Assembly: GCA_002435545.1 (NCBI GenBank)
Contig: DJNB01000068.1
Location: forward strand, 3,854 to 10,545
From: Lachnoclostridium sp. UBA6475
GTDB taxonomy: Bacteria > Bacillota > Clostridia > Lachnospirales > Lachnospiraceae
Direction: 5' to 3'
Length of the DNA: 6,692 nt
The translations under genes were made by a program, and so were the position numbers. How positions within the stretch are numbered: position 1 is the stretch's first letter; each line of letters starts with the position of its first letter. The notes beneath the pieces were generated by a model. That model did no database searches and was not told where the DNA came from. It was given only the letters and a program-made list of their open reading frames with translations. Shown piece after piece: positions 1 to 6,629 of this stretch.

Positions 1-440
1 TTTTCTTCCATTTTTTTCCATTCTCCATTCGATAAAAAATCAGGGAAATAAGCATCCGCGTCACATTTTTCTGCCACTTCGGTAAGATACAGTTTCGTTG
101 CCAGCGGAAGAAACTCCCGGTAAACCTGCTCGCCCCCGGTGACATAAACGTCTCCGGGCAGTTTTTCCATCTTGACAAGCGCCTCTTCGACCGATGTTAC
201 CCAGATTACATTTTCCGTATTTTCATGCTTTTCGTGGCTGAGTACAATGTGCGTCCGCTCCGGGAGCGGTCTGCCTCCGGGAAAACTTTCCAGTGTCTTA
301 CGTCCCATCACGACTACATTGTGAAGTGTATGGCTGCGAAACCACGCCATATCTTCTTTGATATGAAATAACAGTTTTCCGTCCCTTCCAATGCCGAGAT
401 CCGATGCCACCGCCGCGATCATTCGTATTTCCTTTGCCAT
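1..440 (-). CDS. folA: Dihydrofolate reductase, 3' part missing at window edge
   Basis: Cytoplasmic enzyme that reduces dihydrofolate to tetrahydrofolate with NADPH. The reading frame is open from the ATG at 438-440 to the left edge, giving about 146 residues; the family is usually 160-170, so only the C-terminal end is missing. Visible family features are the first strand (IAAVASDLGIG), the acidic substrate residue in KEDMAWF (Asp30, equivalent to E. coli Asp27), VVVMGRKTLESFP, the NADPH-binding VTGGEQVY near residues 100-107 and LYLTEV near 117-122. The usual Pro-Trp before the catalytic Asp is replaced by Leu-Phe (LLFHIKED), a form I recall from clostridial DHFRs. The gene starts 4 bases after the hflX stop; GGGGTGA at the hflX end can serve as its ribosome binding site. 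An in-frame ATG at 420-422, preceded by AAGGA at 7 bases, is an equally credible start. Probably cotranscribed with hflX. The identification is firm; the exact start is not. Confidence 0.93.
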   Translation of the reverse strand, partial: MAKEIRMIAAVASDLGIGRDGKLLFHIKEDMAWFRSHTLHNVVVMGRKTLESFPGGRPLPERTHIVLSHEKHENTENVIWVTSVEEALVKMEKLPGDVYVTGGEQVYREFLPLATKLYLTEVAEKCDADAYFPDFLSNGEWKKMEE

Positions 441-444
441 CCGG

Positions 445-1725
445 TCACCCCATCACTTTGCCGACATAAGCAGCCGGCACCGCCGCTTCGACGTAGATGC
501 CGTCTTCCCGGTATTCTTCCGTATCCAGTCTGCCATATTCACGTATGATCTGAATTTTGCCCGCTTCCTGATAAGAAAATGTCTTCTCAATCCGCACAAA
601 ATCCTCATTTAAAATCTTTTCAATCTTTTGCAGAAGTTCGTCAAATCCCTGCTGCCTTTTAGCGGAAAGAAGCTGGACATCTTTGCTTCTTGCATCTTTA
701 AATAACAGCGGATCCACGCTCTTTCCCTCTACCTGAAGCCGGTCAACTTTGTTAAATACTGTCAAAACCGGTTTGTCCATTACCTCCAGATTTTTCAGGG
801 TCTCATAGACGACATTCATATGCGTCTCATAATGTTCATTCGAACAATCCACGACGTGCAGGATCATATCGGCGTATCTTGCTTCTTCCAGCGTACTTCG
901 GAACGCCTGGATCAGATGATGCGGCAGTTTATTGATAAAACCAACCGTGTCCGTAAATAAAATCTTCTGTCCATTTTCCAATTCATAACTTCTCGTCGTC
1001 GGATCCAGTGTCGCAAAAAGCATGTCCTCTTCCAGCACATCCGAATGCGTCAGGGCGTTCAAAAGAGTCGATTTTCCGGCATTCGTATACCCGACAATTG
1101 CCACGACTTTACTTCCATTGTTGAGGCGCTGTTTGCGCATTGTCTCACGGGTTGCCACGACACTTTTTAACTGGCGGTTGAGCATCGAGATCCGTTCACG
1201 GATAAGACGACGGTCGAGTTCCAGCTTTTTCTCTCCGGGTCCTCTGGTGCCGATGCCGCCGCTGCTGCCGGCCGCGCCACCACCGATCCTCGACAATGAC
1301 TTTCCAAGTCCGGTCAGACGGGAGGCACGGTAGCGAAGCTGGGCGAGTTCCACCTGTAATTTTCCCTCACTCGTGCTCGCATGCGCGGCAAAAATATCCA
1401 AAATCAATACCGTCCGGTCAATAACCTTACAGCCAAGTTCTTCCTGCAGATTTCCAATCTGTGCCGGCGACAGTTCATCGTCACTGATCACCGTATCTGC
1501 CTCGTACAGATGGATCAGATCCCGCAGTTCCTCAATTTTCCCCTTGCCAATATACGTTCCCGCATGAACCGCCTCCCGGTTCTGGATCAGCGTTCCCACC
1601 GTCTCCGCACCGGCGGTATCCGCAAGTTCCGCAAGCTCGGCGAGCGACGCCTCAACCTCCGTGCCATCTCCGAGGTCTACTGCGATCAAAATGACCCGTT
1701 CTTTTCGTTCTCTCGTCTCTATCAT
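445..1725 (-). CDS. hflX: Ribosome-associated GTPase HflX
   Basis: HflX is a cytoplasmic Obg/HflX-class GTPase that binds the 50S subunit and, in studied species, splits or rescues stalled ribosomes under stress. With the start used here the protein has 426 residues, normal for the family. The N-terminal HflX domain covers roughly residues 10-110. A Gly-rich linker (GGGAAGSSGGIGTRGPGEKK, about 148-167) and a helical segment follow. The G domain shows GYTNAGKST (P-loop, about 212-220), DPTTR (switch I, 241-245), DTVG (259-262), NKVD (325-328) and SAK (354-356). A short C-terminal domain ends the protein. An ATG two codons upstream (1729-1731) extends the frame, but the best ribosome binding site, GAGG at 1734-1737, nearly touches that codon. 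It is 8 bases from the ATG at 1723-1725, so I chose the latter. It is followed after 4 bases by folA and preceded by a candidate promoter of its own. All nucleotide-binding motifs are intact. Confidence 0.96.
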   Translation of the reverse strand: MIETRERKERVILIAVDLGDGTEVEASLAELAELADTAGAETVGTLIQNREAVHAGTYIGKGKIEELRDLIHLYEADTVISDDELSPAQIGNLQEELGCKVIDRTVLILDIFAAHASTSEGKLQVELAQLRYRASRLTGLGKSLSRIGGGAAGSSGGIGTRGPGEKKLELDRRLIRERISMLNRQLKSVVATRETMRKQRLNNGSKVVAIVGYTNAGKSTLLNALTHSDVLEEDMLFATLDPTTRSYELENGQKILFTDTVGFINKLPHHLIQAFRSTLEEARYADMILHVVDCSNEHYETHMNVVYETLKNLEVMDKPVLTVFNKVDRLQVEGKSVDPLLFKDARSKDVQLLSAKRQQGFDELLQKIEKILNEDFVRIEKTFSYQEAGKIQIIREYGRLDTEEYREDGIYVEAAVPAAYVGKVMG

Positions 1726-1733
1726 AAACATTT

Positions 1734-1737
1734 CCTC
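1734..1737 (-). promoter_or_regulatory. Ribosome binding site deciding the hflX start
   Basis: GAGG on the minus strand, 8 bases before the ATG at 1723-1725 and only 2 bases before the alternative ATG at 1729-1731. Spacing favours the shorter HflX beginning MIETRERKER. A weaker GGAAG further upstream could serve the longer form. Confidence 0.5.
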
Positions 1738-1761
1738 ATTTCTTCCAGTCTTTCTATACCC

Positions 1762-1790
1762 ATTTTGCCGTTTTCCACGGGAAATGTCAA
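1762..1790 (-). promoter_or_regulatory. Candidate hflX-folA promoter
   Basis: On the minus strand a perfect -35 TTGACA lies at 1785-1790, followed by a 17-base spacer and a -10 CAAAAT at 1762-1767 (4 of 6 matches to TATAAT). It sits in the 65-base gap between the zupT stop and hflX and would give a short leader of about 30 bases. The spacer holds a 5-base inverted repeat, TTTCC/GGAAA with a 3-base centre (1772-1784), which could be an operator or chance. No clear terminator separates zupT from hflX, so read-through from zupT is also possible. Confidence 0.5.
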
Positions 1791-1796
1791 GCGCAT

Positions 1797-2588
1797 TTAC
1801 AAAAACAACAGCAAACTTACCGCCATCACACCCATTCCGGAGATCAAGCCATACAGTGACAGATGATGTTCGCCGTATTCGCGCGCCGCCGGAAGCAGTT
1901 CGTCAAACGAGATAAATACCATGATCCCGGCTACACCGGCAAATATAATCCCATATACCACGTCATTCATGATTGGGAGCAGGAGCAGCCATCCGAGCAA
2001 TGCCCCAAGCGGTTCCGCAAGTCCGGATAAAAAGGAGTAGTTAAATGCTTTGCATTTGGAGCCGGTCGCCTGATAGATGGGAACCGACACCGCGATGCCT
2101 TCCGGTATGTTATGGATTGCGATCGCCGCAACGATCGGAAGTGCCACACTTGGTTCCTGCATCGCCGACACAAATGTTGCCAGTCCTTCCGGAAAATTGT
2201 GGATTCCAATTGCCAGTGCCGTAAACACGCCCATCCGCATCAACTTCCCGGATTTCTTCTCCTCCTCTTCCACACATCTGACCTCATGCGGATTTTCCTC
2301 CGACGGGATCAATTTATCAATGACTGCGATCACCAGCATTCCGCCAAAAAACGCCAGAATGGCGATCCAGTTTCCACCCCTCTCTCCCATCTCTGCCGTA
2401 AGCGACGTCTTTGCTTTGGCAAGAATTTCCACCAATGACACATAGATCATCACACCCGCGGAAAATCCCAGACTGACAGAGAGAAATTTTTTATTCGTAT
2501 GTTTTGCCACAAACGCGATGCAGCTGCCGATCCCGGTACTAAGCCCGGCGAGCGTCGTAAGTAAAAAAGCCGTAATGACTGAATCCAC
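1797..2588 (-). CDS. zupT: ZIP-family zinc/divalent metal importer, ZupT type
   Basis: Inner-membrane permease of the ZIP family; ZupT proteins import zinc and, less selectively, iron, manganese or cobalt. With the GTG start the protein has 263 residues (E. coli ZupT has 257). Hydrophobic segments fit the eight-helix ZIP fold. The two metal-site helices carry HNFPEG (about 130-135) and HNIPEG (about 159-164), the family hallmark. The loop between helices 3 and 4 (about 97-115) is short and acidic with one Cys (RCVEEEEKK) instead of His-rich. The C-terminal region FISFDELLPAAREYGEHH resembles the equivalent part of ZupT. An ATG 13 codons upstream (2625-2627) keeps the frame open, but AGGAGG at 2596-2601 is ideally placed 7 bases before GTG 2586-2588, and the shorter protein fits the family better. 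It is transcribed divergently from the DUF1275 gene. Substrate preference cannot be read from sequence. Confidence 0.92.
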   Translation of the reverse strand: MDSVITAFLLTTLAGLSTGIGSCIAFVAKHTNKKFLSVSLGFSAGVMIYVSLVEILAKAKTSLTAEMGERGGNWIAILAFFGGMLVIAVIDKLIPSEENPHEVRCVEEEEKKSGKLMRMGVFTALAIGIHNFPEGLATFVSAMQEPSVALPIVAAIAIHNIPEGIAVSVPIYQATGSKCKAFNYSFLSGLAEPLGALLGWLLLLPIMNDVVYGIIFAGVAGIMVFISFDELLPAAREYGEHHLSLYGLISGMGVMAVSLLLFL

Positions 2589-2595
2589 GAAAATC

Positions 2596-2601
2596 CCTCC
2601 T
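2596..2601 (-). promoter_or_regulatory. Ribosome binding site deciding the zupT GTG start
   Basis: Perfect AGGAGG on the minus strand, 7 bases before GTG at 2586-2588. The competing upstream ATG (2625-2627) has AGGAG only 3 bases away, which is too close for efficient initiation. Confidence 0.75.
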
Positions 2602-2666
2602 AACTTTCTTTCTCTATCTTTATGCATTCTCTCCTGAAAATGCTACTATTGTCCCATAACACCGCT

Positions 2667-2695
2667 ATCATAATGGGAAATTCCCGATTTGTCAA
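2667..2695 (-). promoter_or_regulatory. zupT promoter (sigma-A type)
   Basis: On the minus strand a perfect -35 TTGACA lies at 2690-2695, then 17 bases, then -10 TATGAT at 2667-2672 (5 of 6 matches). The predicted start of transcription is near 2660, giving a leader of about 72 bases to the GTG start. The spacer contains the palindrome GGGAA-A-TTCCC (2675-2685). That position would let a bound protein block RNA polymerase, so it is a candidate operator. Confidence 0.75.
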
Positions 2696-2727
2696 TGACC
2701 GTAAATCGTGCTTTTTTCTCGTTAATA

Positions 2728-2756
2728 TTGACCTTTACCGGCGAACTTGCTATAAT
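2728..2756 (+). promoter_or_regulatory. Strong promoter for the DUF1275-lysR operon
   Basis: -35 TTGACC at 2728-2733 (5 of 6), exactly 17 bases, and a perfect -10 TATAAT at 2751-2756 preceded by TGC, an extended -10 element. The predicted start is near 2764, giving a leader of about 21 bases that just holds the AAGGA ribosome binding site at 2772-2776. Its -35 lies 32 bases from the -35 of the opposite zupT promoter. Confidence 0.85.
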
Positions 2757-2784
2757 ACATTTCGAAGAAAGAAGGACGATATTT

Positions 2785-3456
2785 ATGATGAAAATAACTC
2801 AGATTTCAGAATCCATCCGCCTGGGAGCACTTCTTGCAATATCCGGCGGAATGATGGATGCGTATTCATATATTATGCGCGGACACGTATTTGCCAATGC
2901 CCAGACCGGCAATATGCTCCTTTTCGGAGTCAACCTTTCCGAAGGGAATTTTCAAACGGCATTGACCTATTTCTGCCCGATCCTTGCTTTCACGATCGGA
3001 ATCATGCTTGCCGATGTTTTCCGCATGAAATCCATCGAAATGCTTCACTGGCGGCAGATTTCCGTATTGATCGAGGCAGTCATCTTATTTGGTGTTGCTT
3101 TTATCCCTCTGTCGCTCAATCTGCTGGCAAACAGCCTGACTTCCCTTGCCTGCGGCATTCAGGTGGAAAGTTTCCGAAAGATTCACGGGCGCGGCATCGC
3201 CACGACAATGTGTATCGGCAATCTGCGGAGCGCCACGCAGAATATGTGTGATTATTTCCACACCGGGGAGAAGAAAAATCTGCGAAACGGATTTCTGTAT
3301 TTTGGAATCATTACCTGTTTTATCGTAGGCGCGATACTTGGTAATCTCTGCATTATCCTGTTTCAGGAAAAGGCAATTCTTGTCAGCGCCGGGCTGTTGT
3401 TTATCGCTTTTATGATCATGTTTATTGATCTGGAAGAGAAGGGAGAAGAAATTTGA
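2785..3456 (+). CDS. YoaK/DUF1275 family membrane protein
   Basis: A 223-residue integral membrane protein of the YoaK/DUF1275 family, whose biochemical role is not established; a small-molecule transport role has been suggested for some members. About six hydrophobic segments are visible, roughly at residues 12-30, 57-77, 91-108, 110-126, 170-190 and 197-216. The two conserved family blocks are present: SGGMMDAYSYI...ANAQTGNMLLFG (about 20-48) and the related second-half block CGIQVESFRKIHGRGIATT...GNL (about 123-147). The open frame extends upstream to 2689, but that stretch contains the promoter, so the start is ATG 2785-2787, or the adjacent ATG 2788-2790. AAGGA lies 8 bases before the first. 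It is first gene of a two-gene operon with a LysR regulator, with which it overlaps. The family call is good; the substrate is unknown. Confidence 0.88.
   Translation: MMKITQISESIRLGALLAISGGMMDAYSYIMRGHVFANAQTGNMLLFGVNLSEGNFQTALTYFCPILAFTIGIMLADVFRMKSIEMLHWRQISVLIEAVILFGVAFIPLSLNLLANSLTSLACGIQVESFRKIHGRGIATTMCIGNLRSATQNMCDYFHTGEKKNLRNGFLYFGIITCFIVGAILGNLCIILFQEKAILVSAGLLFIAFMIMFIDLEEKGEEI
3439..3445 (+). promoter_or_regulatory. Ribosome binding site for the TTG start of lysR
   Basis: AAGGGAG inside the last codons of the DUF1275 gene, 7 bases before TTG at 3453-3455. It supports the TTG start over the next in-frame ATG, which would delete the DNA-binding helices. Confidence 0.65.
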
Positions 3457-4355
3457 CATTACAGCAATTAAAATACATCGCCTTAGTGGCAGAAAAAGGA
3501 AATATTACAGATGCGGCGAAAGCTCTGTACATCTCCCAGCCAAGTCTGACGGCTGCCATCAAAGAATTGGAAAAGGAAATGAATATCCAGATCTTTGACC
3601 GCACCAATAAGGGTGTTCATGTCTCCAAAGAGGGAGAACTTTTCTTAGGCTATGCGAGACAGATCCTGGAGCAGGTCTATCTTTTGGAAGACCACTATAA
3701 AAATGAAGAAACGCGAAAACAGGAATTTTGCATCTCGACACAGCACTATTCTTTTGCCGTCAATGCCTTTGTCGATCTGATCAAAGAATACGGGCAGAAC
3801 GAATACGATTTTTCTCTCCGGGAGACACAGACTTACGAGATCATTGATGATGTGGCACGGATGAAAAGTGAGATTGGCATATTGTATCTGGATTCCTTTA
3901 ACGAGCCTGTCATCCGCAAATTGTTAAAGACCAGCCAGCTTCACTTTGAGCCTTTATTTACGGCAAAGCCGCATATTTTTATCAGCAGCAGTCATCCGCT
4001 GGCACAAAAGAAAGAAATTTCATTGCAAGAATTATCGCCCTATCCATATCTTTCGTTTGAACAGGGCGACCATAATTCGTTTTATTTTTCGGAAGAGTTA
4101 TTTAGTACCGAAGTACGCGAAAAAAATATCCGTGTCCGGGATCGTGCGACTCTTTTCAATCTACTGATTGGTTTAAATGGCTATACCATCTGCAGCGGTG
4201 TCATTGACTCCGAGCTCAATGGCAGCAACATCGTCGCCGTTCCTCTGCGGGAATCCGGCGAGATGCACATTGGCTATATCACGCACCGAAACAGCTCGCG
4301 AAGTCCGCTTGGTGCGTTTTATCTGGAAGCCTTAAAAAAATATATCAACCATTAG
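3453..4355 (+). CDS. LysR-family transcriptional regulator
   Basis: A 300-residue cytoplasmic regulator of standard LysR length. The N-terminal winged helix-turn-helix covers about residues 1-60, with recognition region DAAKALYISQPSLTAAIKEL at about 20-39 and wing FDRTNKGVHVSKEG. A linker helix follows at about 62-88, and the effector-binding domain spans about 90-295 with the typical SSHPLA segment. The inducer cannot be read from sequence. The start is TTG at 3453-3455, overlapping the TGA of the DUF1275 gene as TTGA, with AAGGGAG 7 bases upstream; translational coupling is likely. Unlike most LysR genes it is not divergent from its presumed target but downstream of it, so it may autoregulate from the 2728-2756 promoter. 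At the 3' end it overlaps convergent metE by 11 bases. MetR-like control of metE is possible from position alone, but I see no specific sign of it. Confidence 0.93.
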   Translation: MTLQQLKYIALVAEKGNITDAAKALYISQPSLTAAIKELEKEMNIQIFDRTNKGVHVSKEGELFLGYARQILEQVYLLEDHYKNEETRKQEFCISTQHYSFAVNAFVDLIKEYGQNEYDFSLRETQTYEIIDDVARMKSEIGILYLDSFNEPVIRKLLKTSQLHFEPLFTAKPHIFISSSHPLAQKKEISLQELSPYPYLSFEQGDHNSFYFSEELFSTEVREKNIRVRDRATLFNLLIGLNGYTICSGVIDSELNGSNIVAVPLRESGEMHIGYITHRNSSRSPLGAFYLEALKKYINH

Positions 4356-6615
4356 CCTGCTCTTCACGCAGCTTCTTCGCCGCCAGAACCATGTTGCAAA
4401 GACTTGGTTTTGTTTCTTTGGTTCCCCTTGTCTTCAAACCGCAGTCTGGGTTTACCCACAATTTTTCCACTTTCACCTTTTGCGTCATCTTCCGCAGTGC
4501 CTCAACAATTTCTTCCTCGGATGGGATACGCGGAGAATGGATATCGTACACGCCCGGTCCGACTTCTGTGCGGAAATTATTTTCCTGCAGCGAATCCAAT
4601 ATCGTCAGATCCGACCGGGATGCCTCAAAGGTGATCACGTCGGCATCCATCTGGTCAATGGCCGGGATAATGTCCGTAAATTCGCTGTAGCACATATGCG
4701 TGTGGATCTGGGTTTCCGCTTTGGCACCACTGTGTACCAGACGGAAGGCGCGGATCGCCCAATCCAGATATTCCGTATACCAGTCAGACCGACGCAGCGG
4801 CAGTTTTTCGCGAAGTGCCGCCTCATCCACCTGAATTACAGAAATTCCATTTTTTTCCAAATCAAGCATTTCATCCCGAATTGCCAGCGCAATCTGATAG
4901 GCACTCTCTTTCAACGAAATATCCTCTCTTGGAAATGACCAGTTCAATATCGTAACCGGGCCTGTAAGCATGCCCTTCATTGGCTTCTCCGTAAGGCTCT
5001 GCGCGTAAACAGACCAGTCTACGGTCATCGCTTTTTCCCTCGAAATATCGCCCCAGATGATCGGTGGTTTTACACATCTTGTTCCATAGGACTGAACCCA
5101 CGCTTTCTCCGTGAACAGATAGCCCTTCAGATTCTCTCCAAAATATTCCACCATGTCATTTCGCTCGTATTCGCCGTGAACCAGCACATCCAATCCAATT
5201 TCTTCCTGCAGAGCGACGCATTCTGCAATCTTTTTGCGGTTAAACGCGACGTATTCTTCTTCGGAAATTTCTTTTTTTCGATACGCCGTTCTCGCCGCTT
5301 TGACATCGGCCGTCTGTGGAAAAGATCCAATCGTTGTTGTCGGAAACAGCGGCAGGCAAAATCTTTCTTTTTGCATCCTTTCTCGTTCTTCAAATGCCGG
5401 CAATCTGGTAAAATCTTCCTCTTTGATCTCGGAAACGCGCTTCTGAACCTCTGGATCGCCGCAGTCTCTTACTTCTGCAAACAATTTTGTATTTTCCTGC
5501 AAAATATCGTTTTCTTTTCCCTCTGCCAGCTCTTTCAGTTCTTCCAGTTCCTGGAGTTTTTCAAGCGCAAACGCAAAATGTTTCAATACCTTTTCCGGCA
5601 GTTTTCCCTCATTTTGCAGCGTGTAAGGCACATGAAGGAGCGAACACGACGTGCTGATCACAACGGAAATATTTTTCGCTTTCAATCCGTCTATCACATC
5701 CAATGTCTTCTGATAGTGATTGCGCCAGATATTTTTTCCATTGACAACACCGGCAAACAAAAGTTTATCTTCCGGAAACCCGTATTTTTCCACAAGTGCC
5801 GCCGTCTCTTTTCCCTCGATAAAATCCAGTCCGATTCCATCAAAATCCATCGTTACCACCGTTTCATAGATGTCACGAATATCTCCAAAATATGTCTGTA
5901 GAAGTATTTTCACACCCTTTTTCCGGGACAGTATCTTATCGTATAATTTTACAAACAATTCCTGATCTTCCTTTGTCAGATCATGTACAAGATATGGTTC
6001 ATCAAACTGAATCCACGCAGTTCCTGCCTTTTCCAATTTGCCGGTCAGCTCACAATACGCCTCGCAAAGCTGCTCTGCAAAATCCGGAATCCCTTTTTTG
6101 CCGACAAAACGGATCAATTTCAAAAGTGTAAATGGCCCCACGATAACCGGTTTGGTTTCGATTCCATTTTCCTTGGCTTCCACATATTCATCCACCGGTT
6201 TATTTCCCACCAGAGAAATCGTCGTATCGTCCTCGATCTCCGGAACCATGTAATGATAGTTGGTGTTAAACCATTTTTTCATTGCCAGCGCTTTTACATC
6301 CCCCTGCGCTCCCTGATAACCGCGCGCCATTGCAAAATACGTATCTTGCTCCGATAACCCCAGTGTTTTATAACGCTTTGGAATAATGTTAAACAAAACC
6401 GCCGCATCCAAAGTCGTATCGTAAAATGAAAAATCCCCTGACGGAATAAAATCAATCCGGCTATCCTTCTGCCACTTCCACTGTTCCAAGCGGATTTCTT
6501 TTCCTGTTTTTTCCAATTCTGCCGCATCTGCTTCCCCACGGAAAAACTTCTCTGTCACAAATTTTAACTCTCTTAATTTTCCCACTCGCGGGAATCCGAT
6601 CACTGATGTTTTCAT
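4345..6615 (-). CDS. metE: Cobalamin-independent methionine synthase
   Basis: 5-methyltetrahydropteroyltriglutamate-homocysteine methyltransferase, the last step of methionine synthesis without vitamin B12; cytoplasmic and zinc-dependent. It has 756 residues with the chosen start (E. coli MetE has 753). The N-terminal barrel starts GFPRVGKLRELK and contains KWFNTNYHYMVPE. After a linker rich in Glu and Lys, the catalytic barrel starts near PTTTIGSFPQT (about 425-435). The zinc ligands are all present: His640 and Cys642 (HTHMCYSEF), Glu664 (ITFEAS) and Cys725 (NPDCGLKTRG), each offset by one from E. coli 641, 643, 665 and 726. Also present are HGEYERNDMVEYFGE, QVDEAALREKLPLR and DIHSPRIPS, which includes the acid His693. 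The frame stays open upstream to 6687, but AGGAGG at 6624-6629 is 8 bases before ATG 6613-6615, and family alignment agrees with that start. The gene appears intact and functional. It converges on lysR. Confidence 0.98.
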   Translation of the reverse strand: MKTSVIGFPRVGKLRELKFVTEKFFRGEADAAELEKTGKEIRLEQWKWQKDSRIDFIPSGDFSFYDTTLDAAVLFNIIPKRYKTLGLSEQDTYFAMARGYQGAQGDVKALAMKKWFNTNYHYMVPEIEDDTTISLVGNKPVDEYVEAKENGIETKPVIVGPFTLLKLIRFVGKKGIPDFAEQLCEAYCELTGKLEKAGTAWIQFDEPYLVHDLTKEDQELFVKLYDKILSRKKGVKILLQTYFGDIRDIYETVVTMDFDGIGLDFIEGKETAALVEKYGFPEDKLLFAGVVNGKNIWRNHYQKTLDVIDGLKAKNISVVISTSCSLLHVPYTLQNEGKLPEKVLKHFAFALEKLQELEELKELAEGKENDILQENTKLFAEVRDCGDPEVQKRVSEIKEEDFTRLPAFEERERMQKERFCLPLFPTTTIGSFPQTADVKAARTAYRKKEISEEEYVAFNRKKIAECVALQEEIGLDVLVHGEYERNDMVEYFGENLKGYLFTEKAWVQSYGTRCVKPPIIWGDISREKAMTVDWSVYAQSLTEKPMKGMLTGPVTILNWSFPREDISLKESAYQIALAIRDEMLDLEKNGISVIQVDEAALREKLPLRRSDWYTEYLDWAIRAFRLVHSGAKAETQIHTHMCYSEFTDIIPAIDQMDADVITFEASRSDLTILDSLQENNFRTEVGPGVYDIHSPRIPSEEEIVEALRKMTQKVKVEKLWVNPDCGLKTRGTKETKPSLCNMVLAAKKLREEQANG

Positions 6616-6623
6616 AAAAAAAC

Positions 6624-6629
6624 CCTCCT
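6624..6629 (-). promoter_or_regulatory. Ribosome binding site of metE
   Basis: AGGAGG within an A/T-rich stretch, 8 bases before ATG 6613-6615. It rules out the longer open frame beginning at 6687 as the translated start. Confidence 0.85.

Noticed and set aside
1381..1866. 161-codon plus-strand open frame antisense to hflX
   Set aside because: Shadow of hflX spanning its start and promoter; composition and lack of a domain argue against a gene.
2701..2727. Possible Zur box (TAAATCGT half-site) between the divergent promoters
   Set aside because: Only one half resembles the Bacillus Zur consensus; the second half does not match, so it is not called despite the nearby zinc importer.
2689..2784. 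Longer DUF1275 protein starting at 2689
   Set aside because: The stretch contains the -35, the extended -10 and the predicted transcription start, so it cannot be translated from that promoter.
2622..3251. 209-codon plus-strand open frame overlapping the DUF1275 gene
   Set aside because: Its product is rich in Arg, Cys and His without any recognisable domain, and most of it is a frame shadow of the real membrane protein.
4354..4373. Hairpin AGCCTGC/GCAGCT near the metE stop as intrinsic terminator
   Set aside because: The stem has a bulge and about six pairs, and the T run is about 13 bases away; too weak to annotate, mentioned only with the convergent overlap.
5176..5901. 241-codon open frame antisense to metE
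   Set aside because: Phe-, Cys- and Arg-rich product typical of antisense shadows; no ribosome binding site was recognised and metE is fully conserved across it.
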